This document shows positions 16,092 to 24,046 of a DNA stretch of 64,000 bases, piece by piece. The stretch is from Azophilus sp963663395 (GTDB taxonomy: Bacteria > Pseudomonadota > Gammaproteobacteria > Pseudomonadales > Azotimanducaceae): contig OY760226.1 in the NCBI GenBank assembly GCA_963663395.1, positions 4,464,001 to 4,528,000 of the forward strand. The letters run 5' to 3'. A program made the translations under genes and the position numbers. Under the pieces are notes generated by a model that was not told the origin of the DNA, did no database searches, and saw only the letters and a program-made list of their open reading frames with translations. The stretch's first letter is position 1, and the number at the start of each line of letters is the position of its first letter.

Positions 16092-16823
16092 ATGCGAACC
16101 ACATCATCCGAAGCCGAAGCGCGGGCGCTGCTTGCAAGATTCCCTCGGTCGAATGCGTATCCCATAGAGTGGGTCATCGAAAACGAAATGGGCCCAAACG
16201 TCCTCTGGCTCACTGAGTTTTTGTGCGAAGCCGTGGAATTACGATCCGGGATGCGCGTCCTCGACCTGGGGTGCGGAAAAGCTGTCAGTTCTGTTTTCCT
16301 GGCTCGCGAGTTTGGCGTGCAGGTGTGGGCCACTGACCTGTGGATTTCGGCGTCCGACAATTTCAAACGAATTGCAGATCAGGGGATGAGCGACAGTGTG
16401 TTTCCCATTCAGGCCGACGCCAGGAGTCTGCCGTTTGCCCACGGGTTCTTCGATGCCATCGTGTCGGTTGACGCATTCGAATATTTCGGTACTGACGCGT
16501 CGTTCCTTCCAGCGATTAGCCAATTCCTAACGCCGAGAGGCCAAATCGGCATAGTGAATGCGGGCGTTCTACAAGAGATCGAAGAGCTGCCTCCAGAGTG
16601 GCCATCGGATTTCAGCTCGTTTCATACTGTGGGCTGGTGGCGTCGCCACTGGTCGCTCCCAAGATGTGTCGAGGTTGAGTGTGCAGATGAATTTCCCGAT
16701 GGTCGTGATCTTTGGCTCCACTGGCACGAGATTACCGGCGCCTCCGGTAACGAGTATCTAACGTCCAGCGCCGGCGAGAATCTCGGCTTTCATAGAGTCG
16801 TGGCACGTAAACGACAAGACTGA
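16092..16823 (+). CDS. SAM-dependent class I methyltransferase
   Basis: About 243 residues from ATG 16092, chosen because AGGA lies 9 bases upstream; an ATG at 16083 is also possible. Motif I is clear: MRVLDLGCGKAVSSVFLARE. The acidic end of strand 2 is VWATDLWIS, and FPIQADARSLPFAHGFFDAI forms motifs II-III. This is the UbiE/Methyltransf_11 layout. The C-terminal third is rich in Trp and His (WWRRHWSLPR, WLHWHEITG) and probably shapes the substrate pocket. Substrate unknown. The gene stands alone next to IS debris. Confidence 0.8.
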   Translation: MRTTSSEAEARALLARFPRSNAYPIEWVIENEMGPNVLWLTEFLCEAVELRSGMRVLDLGCGKAVSSVFLAREFGVQVWATDLWISASDNFKRIADQGMSDSVFPIQADARSLPFAHGFFDAIVSVDAFEYFGTDASFLPAISQFLTPRGQIGIVNAGVLQEIEELPPEWPSDFSSFHTVGWWRRHWSLPRCVEVECADEFPDGRDLWLHWHEITGASGNEYLTSSAGENLGFHRVVARKRQD

Positions 16824-17237
16824 CCGATCTCAACCCGGCCCTGCCCTCCGGCTGCACTTGATTCACCCCGGGGGGGAATGTCGGAGGCTCCGACTCGATC
16901 GGGCTTGTCCCAGGACCTCTAGTCAGATCGCCCCAAACCTCTCTCGATGGCGTGCCAAACACTCGCTTCCGGCTGGCGGGCTGCGCCTTTGCCGGGCGGG
17001 AGTCGAACCCGCTGGGGCGCTTCGAAAGGTTTCAGATCAAATCATCCTCCTTCCCAGGACTTCGCCTGGCGCAAGGTCAGTTTTGGATGCCGATTGACTG
17101 TCGGTTCTGACAGGCGGTGGATGGCGGAGTGGTTGGCCCGCGAACCTGGACATCCTCGAATGCCGGAAACCGGCCGCTTTTCCGGGGACATTGACACCGG
17201 CTATGCTGCACACCTCGTGCAAGGAGCGCAGCCAAGA
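16824..17237. other. Intergenic stretch without a supported gene
   Basis: Short frames only. On the minus strand a T-arm-like element (GCGGG-TTCGACT-CCCGC, about 16997-17013) is visible, but no complete tRNA cloverleaf can be drawn around it. AAGGAG at 17221-17226 serves the following gene. Confidence 0.5.
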
Positions 17238-17774
17238 GTGACAGACCCCTATCGGATGACCCTGCCGGGCATCCTCACGCGAGCTGCCATCGTGCACACC
17301 GTGACCTATTTCATTGCGGGTGTGCTGGCTTTCACGCTCTTCGACTACGGGGCTGCTCTTGTCGAGCCGCCGCTTGACGGTCTCATGCGGTCGCCGGACG
17401 ATCCGATGGTCATGGCGGGGCCCTTGTTTCAGCCGATTCGAGGGCTTCTGTTCGGCGTTGTCTTCTACCTGCTGCGCGAGCAGTACTTCGGCCGGGAGTA
17501 CGGCTGGGTGATGATGTGGGTCGTGTTGGTCGTAATCGGTACGTTCTCGACGTTCGGGCCTGCGCCCGGCTCGATTGAAGGGCTGATCTACACGACGCTG
17601 CCGCTGAGTGTTCACCTTGGCGCCGGCCACGTCGAGACCGCAGGCCAGGCGTTGGCGCTGTCGGGCCTCCTGTTCTACTGGGTGCGCAACCCGAAACGAT
17701 GGCTGACATGGGGTCTGGCCGGCGTCTTCGCTATCGTGATGATCCTGCCCGCGCTTGGGCTGCTGCTGGCATAG
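17238..17774 (+). CDS. Integral membrane protein of unknown function
   Basis: About 178 residues with four or five hydrophobic helices: IVHTVTYFIAGVLAFTLF, the region around PIRGLLFGVVFYLLRE, VMMWVVLVVIGTFSTFG and a C-terminal GVFAIVMILPALGLLLA. Conserved-looking features are HTVTYF at the N-terminus and SVHLGAGHVETAGQA before the fourth helix. I favour the GTG at 17238 because AAGGAG lies 11 bases upstream; ATG 17256 is the alternative. No family name is offered. Confidence 0.65.
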   Translation: MTDPYRMTLPGILTRAAIVHTVTYFIAGVLAFTLFDYGAALVEPPLDGLMRSPDDPMVMAGPLFQPIRGLLFGVVFYLLREQYFGREYGWVMMWVVLVVIGTFSTFGPAPGSIEGLIYTTLPLSVHLGAGHVETAGQALALSGLLFYWVRNPKRWLTWGLAGVFAIVMILPALGLLLA

Positions 17775-17834
17775 AAGATGACCTTCGAGATGGATGATGC
17801 GCGCGTCCGGACAGAGCTTGGCCGAGTGGCGTGA

Positions 17835-18055
17835 ACTGGCAGCCTGAGCATCTCGCCGTGGTCGCAGGGGTAGATGATCCAGGTGTTTTCGATCTCGCCG
17901 CTGTCCTCGAGCATCCCGATGACGTCCCTATCCGCTGATCGATGAGCGAGACCGTGCCGAGGTAGTGGCGAATGCCCTCCCTAACGAACGCGTCGTCCAT
18001 CACCTGGACTTGCGAAGGGCCGTTGAGGTAATCGAGGTACTCGCCCCAAACTGGG
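17835..18055 (-). pseudogene. Sulfatase fragment with a frameshift
   Basis: Reading leftwards, WGEYLDYLNGPSQVQVMDDA and FVREGIRHYLGTVSLIDQRI resemble the mid-region of type I sulfatases. Near 17935 the frame shifts, and DVIGMLEDSGEIENTWIIYP with CDHGEML follows. The last piece matches the sulfatase motif SDHGEMLG. Both ends are missing, so this is a decayed remnant of about 70 codons. Confidence 0.6.
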
Positions 18056-18308
18056 AGCTATGTGGAGTTGACCCGGTTCTGTGGACACCCTGAGACTGTG
18101 GTCAAGAGTGCCGACCTTTGCGTCCTGATTGCCTGAACTCATTCGTTTAGAGACGCTAAACTGCGCGAGTTGCGAGTGCCGGGCTAGCAGGATGTGGTCT
18201 CCCCGATGCTCTGGCCCGCCAATGGCCAGTGCTTCGGCCCACGTCGAAGAGATGGGCTTGGTAAACTTTCGCCGGACTGGCCCATCGCCCAGCAACCGAG
18301 CGACTGTC

Positions 18309-19118
18309 ATGCAATCCTTCATCGTGGATGCCTTCACCGATGTCGCCTTCAAGGGAAACCCTGCGGGCGTGTGCATTGTTGAACGCCCCTTGAGCGACGC
18401 AAGGATGCTCCAGATCGCGCAAGAGCTGAACCTCTCCGAAACCGCGTTCGTTCAACCGATCCGGCAACCGGACTCTTTTTCGATCCGTTACTTCTCGCCG
18501 AAAAAGGAGATTCCGCTTTGCGGCCATGCCACACTCGCATCGGCCAGGGTGCTGTCCGAGTTGCATCAACTCCGAAATGTGAATTTCGTGAATATCCAGA
18601 AAATCACACTCGCCGCGAGCGTCTCTGAGGGTGGGATCACGATGACCTTCCCGCTCTACGGCACGGTTCCGGTTGAGGTGCCGGCTGAGGTGCCCCCAAT
18701 GCTGTTGACCGCGCTTGGCATCAAGGTGATTGAAAACGCCGCATACAACCAAGAAACGAACATATTGATGCTGGAGATTGCCGATCCGGAGGTGCTGGTC
18801 AACTTGGCACCTGATTTCGGGGCGCTGTACCAATCGCATGATTCGATTGACGGCGTACTGGTCACCGCTCCCGGTATGGGTGACTACGATTTCCACTCCC
18901 GCTACTTCTGGCCCTGGGCAGGCACCAACGAAGACCCCGTGACCGGCGGCACTCACACTTTCCTCGCGCCCTACTGGTCGAAGAAGCTTGGCAAAAGGAA
19001 GATGAGGTCGTTCCAATGTTCCCGCCGCTCGGGCTTCATGGAAGTTGAGGTTGGGGGTGAAGACGTTCGCATCACGAGCCAGGCGGTGATTGTCTTTGCG
19101 GGCCAGATTCGGGTTTAG
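18309..19118 (+). CDS. PhzF-family isomerase/epimerase-like protein
   Basis: 269 residues with the PhzF diaminopimelate-epimerase-like fold. Seen are FIVDAFTDVAFKGNPAGVCI at the N-terminus, the catalytic Glu in NLSETAFV, IPLCGHATLA and TNEDPVTGG. The second phosphate-like motif, usually DPVTGSAH, here reads DPVTGGTH. PhzF proteins isomerise small unsaturated acids in PhzF itself, but most homologues have unknown substrates. A second paralogue lies at 35779-36558. The gene stands alone among IS debris. Confidence 0.85.
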   Translation: MQSFIVDAFTDVAFKGNPAGVCIVERPLSDARMLQIAQELNLSETAFVQPIRQPDSFSIRYFSPKKEIPLCGHATLASARVLSELHQLRNVNFVNIQKITLAASVSEGGITMTFPLYGTVPVEVPAEVPPMLLTALGIKVIENAAYNQETNILMLEIADPEVLVNLAPDFGALYQSHDSIDGVLVTAPGMGDYDFHSRYFWPWAGTNEDPVTGGTHTFLAPYWSKKLGKRKMRSFQCSRRSGFMEVEVGGEDVRITSQAVIVFAGQIRV

Positions 19119-19156
19119 CAAGGACGTCAACCGCATGCGTGGCCGGCGGTGTCGAT

Positions 19157-19198
19157 GTCAATCGAAAGTTGCAGGGTTTTGACAATTGAAAATTGCAG
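19157..19198. repeat. Two 18-bp direct repeats, IS-end-like
   Basis: GTCAATCGAAAGTTGCAG (19157-19174) and GACAATTGAAAATTGCAG (19181-19198) are spaced 24 bp apart and agree at 15 of 18 positions. Tandem terminal repeats like this are seen at IS21-family ends. They lie just before an IS6-like remnant. Confidence 0.5.
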
Positions 19199-19256
19199 AC
19201 TCCCGGAGAAGAACTCCGCAGTCTGTTAGCGCTTTTCCGTCGATGTCGATCCGGCG

Positions 19257-19445
19257 TTGCGACCTGGGCGCAAGGAGCGGGGCATGCGGCGCTTCAAATC
19301 CGCCGCCCAAGCGCAACGCTTCCTGGATGTGCATTCTGCGGTTTACAACCTGTTCAACCTGGGTCGTCATCTGGTCAGAGCAAATCACTACCGCGAACTG
19401 AGACGCCGCGCCTTTGCGTCCTGGATTTCTGGCAACGGCCGCGTG
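19257..19445 (+). mobile_element. IS6-like transposase remnant (3' part)
   Basis: Encodes RPGRKERGMRRFKSAAQAQR, FLDVHSAVYNLFNLGRHLVR and ANHYRELRRRAFASW, the C-terminal region of IS6-family-like transposases. The N-terminal and catalytic parts are absent. The C-terminal remnant at 22740-22915 is closely related. Confidence 0.6.
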
Positions 19446-19621
19446 ATCGATGTGAGCGTAGATTCAGGCACACACACCCCATCTGTCGACTTTGCTGGGC
19501 CCCAACGATTCGTCCGAAATGGCGCGCTGGAAGCGCGCTCCGTGTATTGGGGACAAAAACCGCCGCTAACTGGATTATTCGGCCTACGGTCCGTTGCGAC
19601 GTCGGGCCGTAGCCTATTGAC

Positions 19622-19716
19622 TGCGTAAACCGCCGAAGTCTGCCACCGATTCCATCTGAAGGCTGCCAGCCGAACCGGAGCAAAGCTGCCACCCGCTGGG
19701 TCATGTCGACGCAGGG
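19622..19716. repeat. 94-bp mobile-element end fragment, copy 2 (inverted)
   Basis: Reverse-complement copy of 15737-15830 with only one or two differences. The two copies are about 3.9 kb apart in inverted orientation, flanking the methyltransferase, membrane protein, sulfatase remnant and PhzF gene. Confidence 0.6.
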
Positions 19717-20075
19717 TTTGCATTGTTACTCGGAACGGGCGGCGCTGGCTACACCGGCTTAGTGGTGTGACACGCCGGAGAGACGGCGGCCAATCCTCTT
19801 GCGCGTCTCACCGCGGGAAGCGGGGCTCTTGCGAGCAGAACACCGGGATCAGGGCACGCACTTACGCTGAGGTTGCCTTCTTCCCCCGCCTCCGTGTTCG
19901 TTTCGGCCGCAGTACGCGTTCCGCCGGCCACACGAGTTCCTCAAACCCCAGCGGCGCGCTCGCGTGTCCCAGCCACATGGCCGGGCTGTAGGTGCCGGAC
20001 CTGGTTGCGCCCGCTGGGGGTGCGGACCGCCCCGTAGTTACAATCAGGCGCGATAGACCTCAGGGAGCCGAAGCG
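19717..20075. other. Intergenic stretch without a supported gene
   Basis: No domain-bearing frame on either strand. The last 20 bases carry the SD (CAGGGAG) of the following channel gene. Confidence 0.5.
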
Positions 20076-20798
20076 ATGACGACAACAGCCACCGAATTGC
20101 CCATGGAGCACGGCATGCGTTTGCGCGGCCTTGCAATGACACGCATCGAAACCTTTGCGGATGCGGCCTTTGCGTTTGCCGTCACCTTGCTCGTCATTTC
20201 CGTCGACGATGTGCCTCGCTCGTTTGACGAGATGGTCACAGCACTCAAGAGTATTCCGGTGTTCCTGTTTGCGTCCGCGCAAATTTTTGTCTTCTGGCTG
20301 GCGCATCGCAATTGGAGCCGTGTATACGGGCTCGACGACCGGGAGGCGGTTTTGCTGACGCTGCTGCTTGTCCTGAGCCTCCTGGTGATGGTCTTTCCAT
20401 TGCGAATCGTGTATGCCTTTGGCGCCTCCGACATCACCAGTTACTGGATACCGGAGCCGTTTCTTCTGGATCCGGTGCTGTGGACGGATCAAATCAGGGT
20501 GATCTTCATCATGCTCGGCGTTTCCTGGGCGTGGCTCGCGGGCGTTGTCGTAGCGATGTTCGCTTACGCCCTCAAGCAATCTGACCGCCTCGACCTGAAC
20601 GATGCGGAACGGGACAATGCCAACACCTACATCTGGGTTTTCTCCATTCTGGGGCTCTCCGGTTTCTTTTCCATTGTTCTTGCCGCCACTTTGCCGGCCG
20701 GGTGGGTCAAACTCGCGGGCTACCAGTACGTCTTGTTGTTCCTCCTGGCCCTGACAAAGCAATTCAAGAGGAAGCGGTGGGGTCGACACGCCGAATAG
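20076..20798 (+). CDS. TMEM175-family (DUF1211) potassium-channel-like membrane protein
   Basis: 240 residues, starting at ATG 20076 after a CAGGGAG SD. The first helix carries RIETFADAAFAFAVTLLVIS, matching the TMEM175 hallmark R-x3-F-SDAVFAFA that lines the pore in bacterial homologues. Further helices are IPVFLFASAQIFVFWLAHR, VLLTLLLVLSLLVMVFPLR, IMLGVSWAWLAGVVVAMFAY, ILGLSGFFSIVLAATLPAG and a final LLFLLAL, giving six in all. Bacterial TMEM175 proteins are tetrameric K+-permeable leak channels; selectivity here is inferred from family membership only. Confidence 0.8.
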   Translation: MTTTATELPMEHGMRLRGLAMTRIETFADAAFAFAVTLLVISVDDVPRSFDEMVTALKSIPVFLFASAQIFVFWLAHRNWSRVYGLDDREAVLLTLLLVLSLLVMVFPLRIVYAFGASDITSYWIPEPFLLDPVLWTDQIRVIFIMLGVSWAWLAGVVVAMFAYALKQSDRLDLNDAERDNANTYIWVFSILGLSGFFSIVLAATLPAGWVKLAGYQYVLLFLLALTKQFKRKRWGRHAE

Positions 20799-21180
20799 CG
20801 GCATCGGTGCCGTCCGGTCTACTTGCACGACCTTCCTCAAAAGGCTCGAGGCTCGCCAGCCAGGCCGGCCCGGACATGCGTTTCGTGGAAGACGGACAAA
20901 CCATGGGACGTAGGCGAGCGCCGTGCGGAGGCGACCGCTCACTTTGCCCGGAGGCGGAAGCGTTGACCAGCCACAGCACCTCAAATTCCTGCCCGGTGGT
21001 ATGACCCGTCCGAGAGGCAGCACCGAACCGCACGCGACAGAATCAATATAGGCCACTCGGAATCCTGCAATGGCCCGCCAGGAGAGTTCTGGAGGCTGGG
21101 TTGCGAATCCAGGAGAGGCAACGACGATGTCGCCGCACGGAGGCGGCGCCTTCCTCCCTCAGGCGATACAGTCCCGCCTG
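20799..21180. other. Intergenic stretch without a supported gene
   Basis: Between the channel gene and the convergent SUMF1-like gene. Overlapping short frames exist on both strands but none shows a domain. Confidence 0.5.
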
Positions 21181-22173
21181 TCACAGATCCCGCACAACTC
21201 GAAATCCGATCGTGACGTCCCGCGTGCCTGTGTTGAGCAGACGCCGCATCCTTGTCGAGGCCGGGCCCGTGCCGCGGCTGGCCGCGCGCAGGGCGCGCGG
21301 TGTGATCTTCGTCCACACACCCTCGGCGTCGCTGGCCCAGTGCCCGCCGCGCAGAACGCGCCGTTCGCAATCGCCGGTGAGCCAGGCGCTGCCGTCAGCG
21401 GGCGCCCCGGCGTAGTCCGTGTTCCAACAGTCCTCGCACCACTCGGCCACGTTGCCAAGCATGTCGTGGAGCCCGAACGGATTGGGCGCATAGCTGCCTA
21501 CCGACACCGGCCTGCCAACGAAGTAGCGTCCGTAGTTGGCCTCTTCCTGGGTCACCGAGTCTCCCGTGTAGTAGCGTGTCGTTGTGCCGCCCCGTGCCGC
21601 GTACTCCCATTCGGCTTCGCTCGGCAGACGGTATCGCTTGCCGGTCTCCATGGAGAGCCACGCCAGGTAGGGTGTTACATCGTCCCAGCCGACGCGCATC
21701 ACCGGATGCCCCGGGCCGCCCCAGTTGCGACCGAAAAACCGTCGCTTCGGTCGATAACCGGCACAGCCGCCGGCCTCGACGCAGGCGTCCCACTCGCTGA
21801 AGGTCACCTCGTAGATCCCCATCGCGAAGGGGCGTTCGATCGTCACGGCGTGCGCGGGGCCCTCGTTTCCCTGCCGTCCCGCTTCCGTTTCCGGCGATCC
21901 CATCACAAACGTCCCGGGCGGCAGCACAACCATCTCGGGACATTCGCGGCAATCCCGAAAGCGTGCGCCCGGGCTGCGGTCAAGATTCGAGACATCCTTC
22001 TCGGCATCCTCTCGCATCGCGTCCAGCTCCTCCGCCGGCCCCGACGCCCCTGCGTTTCCCGCTTCATTCGCCCACGCAGAAGGTTCCCCTGCCAGCATCA
22101 TCACCAGAGCGGCACCGCCGATGCATCGAGGCAGACTCACCGACAAAGGCGCCACCACGCTTCGTTTTCGCAC
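21181..22173 (-). CDS. Secreted SUMF1/formylglycine-generating-enzyme-like protein, probably non-catalytic
   Basis: 330 residues from a GTG start. The signal peptide is about residues 1-35 (hydrophobic GGAALVMMLAGE, then AWAN). An FGE-sulfatase domain follows: MVVLPPGTFVMGSPETEAG, IYEVTFSEWDACVEAGGC, HPVMRVGWDDVTPYLAWL, RLPSEAEWEYAARGG, GLHDMLGNVAEWCEDCW and the terminal RVLRGGHW and GFRVVRDL. In true formylglycine-generating enzymes a Cys pair follows RGGSW. Here the stretch is RGGHWASDAEGVWTK, without Cys, so oxidase activity is unlikely. Such domains also serve as binding modules. A frameshifted sulfatase fragment lies 3 kb away, but linkage is speculative. Confidence 0.85.
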   Translation of the reverse strand: MRKRSVVAPLSVSLPRCIGGAALVMMLAGEPSAWANEAGNAGASGPAEELDAMREDAEKDVSNLDRSPGARFRDCRECPEMVVLPPGTFVMGSPETEAGRQGNEGPAHAVTIERPFAMGIYEVTFSEWDACVEAGGCAGYRPKRRFFGRNWGGPGHPVMRVGWDDVTPYLAWLSMETGKRYRLPSEAEWEYAARGGTTTRYYTGDSVTQEEANYGRYFVGRPVSVGSYAPNPFGLHDMLGNVAEWCEDCWNTDYAGAPADGSAWLTGDCERRVLRGGHWASDAEGVWTKITPRALRAASRGTGPASTRMRRLLNTGTRDVTIGFRVVRDL

Positions 22174-22270
22174 TACACGCGCCTCCGTGGCATCGACCGC
22201 TCACGAGCATGGCGGTACATGATTGACAAGCAATGGAAGGCTGGTGGAGATGCAAGGAAGACATTGCTGA

Positions 22271-22504
22271 AAACGCAACGACTCCGCGCTCTGGACGCAC
22301 AAGCTCCCTGTTTCATCGAACGTCCCCGCCGGGCACATCAACATCCACGGGCACCAGCACAGGGCGCTCAAACCGGCGGATTCGCCGCACATCAAGCATT
22401 CGGTCGAGCAGATCGACTACCGGCCTGTGTCCTTGGTACGTCTCCGACGGCTCGCGGGAGCCCTGGTTGCGGGCGAGCGGCCGGAGGGCGAGACCAGGCT
22501 GGAG
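22271..22504 (+). pseudogene. C-terminal fragment of a calcineurin-like metallophosphoesterase
   Basis: One frame reads WTHKLPVSSNVPAGHINIHG then HQHRALKPADSPHIKHSVEQ and IDYRPVSL. This matches the metallophosphoesterase end SHxPL-x-VPxGxxNxHGHxH with the following SVExIDYRPV. An in-frame TGA at 22268-22270 lies upstream and the N-terminal metal-binding motifs are absent. The right side runs straight into the IS6-like remnant at 22505. Confidence 0.6.
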
Positions 22505-22928
22505 GGAATTGGCAAGTTAACCCACGTCAGTCAACAATCTGGGGACGAACATCTACAAGCGACACCGGTTTCCGCCCCAGATCACCAGTTACGCCGTTTG
22601 GCTGCACCATCGATTCAGTCTGAGCCAAAGAGATATGGAAGACTTCCTCGCCGAACGGGGTATTACCGTCAGCCGTGAATCGATGCGCCTCTGGTGCATC
22701 AAGTTTGGGCCTGAGATTGCCCAGCGCCTGCGCTGCAACCGCCCCGGCTATGGAGACACATTCTTTTCAGCCGTATACAACGTGTTTAATCTCGGGCGTC
22801 ATCTGGTGCGAGCGAGCCACTACCGGGATTTGAGACAGCGCGCCTTGCGTCTTGGAGTCAGGCAACGGCCGCGTGACTTTCAGAAGCAGGCCATCTCGTC
22901 AGCCGGGACAAGTTAATTTGCCAATACC
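22505..22928 (+). mobile_element. Internally deleted IS6-like element with both inverted ends
   Basis: The left end GGAATTGGCAAGTTAAC (22505-22521) and the reverse complement of the right end, GGTATTGGCAAATTAAC (22912-22928), agree at 15 of 17 positions. Inside are the transposase N-terminus (YKRHRFPPQITSYAVWLHHR, then FSLSQRDMEDFLAERGITVS) and, after GYGDT, the C-terminal FFSAVYNVFNLGRHLVRASH. The central catalytic region of about 130 codons is missing, leaving a 424-bp non-autonomous element. Confidence 0.7.
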
Positions 22929-23002
22929 CGATTGACACATCGGACCCGCTTGGCGGAGAACACGAACGCGATGGCTCTCAAGTGCACCGTGCTGCGGTCG
23001 TG

Positions 23003-24046
23003 CTAGTTGCCCACTCGCCAAACCGTCACGCCACCCTGAGCGTCGAGCGCACCTAGCGCACGTCCATCCGGTCGCCAGTACAAGGCGCCGACCACATCCG
23101 CGACAGCCGCAGTTCCTATCGCATCGCCTTGCCCATCGCGCCCAAGTGACCACACCACGACCCCGCCGTCTCGACCTCCCGAGGCCAGGCGCAGCCCGCG
23201 GCGAGCGAAGGCGAGCGTTGTAACGGTTTGAGCATGTTGTTCCAGAACGCCGGGCCGCGTGCCTTCGGGACCACTCCCCTGGAAGTTCCAGACCGTCACC
23301 GCCACCCCTCCGCCGGTGGCCAGGAGGGCGCCGGTCTTGTCGAAGGCCAGGGCCGACGGCTTCCCGGGATATCCGGACATCATCGCGTCCCGCTCCGTGG
23401 AGCGGCGCCAGAAATGCACCGAGTTGTCCTGGCTGCCGCAGGCCACGATATCCCCGTCCGGACTCAGCACCATCGACACCAGGGAGCCTTTCCATTCCAG
23501 CTTCTGGCGAAGCTCTCCGGTGGAGGCGTCGAAGAACGTCACCCGACCGTAACAGGCTGTCGCCAGCTCTCCAGTGCCGGACCAGGCGATCGCGCTGACG
23601 GTGCTCGGATGATCATCAGAGCGCCAGACTCTCACCCCATCCGCGCCATACGCGTGAACCTGACGGGCGCAGGAGGCCGCCAACCACTTTCCGTCCGGCG
23701 ACCACGCCACGTTCTCCACCCAACCGCTTCCGACGTCGACAGCCAGGCTGACCCGACCCTCTGCGGCACTCCATACCAGCACTCGGCCGTCCTGGCCGGC
23801 AGTAGCGAACACGGGCCGGTCCGGGTGGACCGATAACGCGAGCACGCCACCTTCATGGGCTCCGCGCTGCGACCAGATGGCCGTGCCGGACTTGCCGTCG
23901 AAGGCGTAGACGCCGCCCGCGGCATCACCCACCACCAGCGCCTCACCGCGCGGGGTCCAGCCCCCGGCCATGGCGTAGTCAGCGACCGCTGCGGACCAGC
24001 CTCCGCGAAGAACACCCCGCCGGGTGGCGACACTCAAATCAGACAT
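23003..24046 (-). CDS. WD40-repeat beta-propeller protein linked to a COG0523 GTPase
   Basis: 347 residues from ATG 24046, the start that overlaps the GTPase stop by 13 bp. At least six WD40-type blades are visible, marked by segments such as VLALSVHPDRPVFATAGQDG, NVAWSPDGKWLAAS, SMVLSPDGDIVACGSQDNSV, ALAFDKTGALLATGGG, TLAFARRGLRLASGGRDG and LYWRPDGRALGALDAQGG. WD40 proteins are usually scaffolds. As the last gene of the metal operon it probably assists the GTPase or a metal-dependent target. No signal peptide is seen, so it should be cytoplasmic. Confidence 0.85.
   Translation of the reverse strand: MSDLSVATRRGVLRGGWSAAVADYAMAGGWTPRGEALVVGDAAGGVYAFDGKSGTAIWSQRGAHEGGVLALSVHPDRPVFATAGQDGRVLVWSAAEGRVSLAVDVGSGWVENVAWSPDGKWLAASCARQVHAYGADGVRVWRSDDHPSTVSAIAWSGTGELATACYGRVTFFDASTGELRQKLEWKGSLVSMVLSPDGDIVACGSQDNSVHFWRRSTERDAMMSGYPGKPSALAFDKTGALLATGGGVAVTVWNFQGSGPEGTRPGVLEQHAQTVTTLAFARRGLRLASGGRDGGVVVWSLGRDGQGDAIGTAAVADVVGALYWRPDGRALGALDAQGGVTVWRVGN

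Noticed and set aside
16985..17100. tRNA-like T arm on the minus strand
   Set aside because: GCGGG-TTCGACT-CCCGC forms a T-arm, but acceptor, D and anticodon arms cannot be completed at proper spacing.
18056..18308. IS3-like end (TGTGGACACC) between the sulfatase remnant and the PhzF gene
   Set aside because: Only a short match from memory; no transposase fragment or second end supports it.
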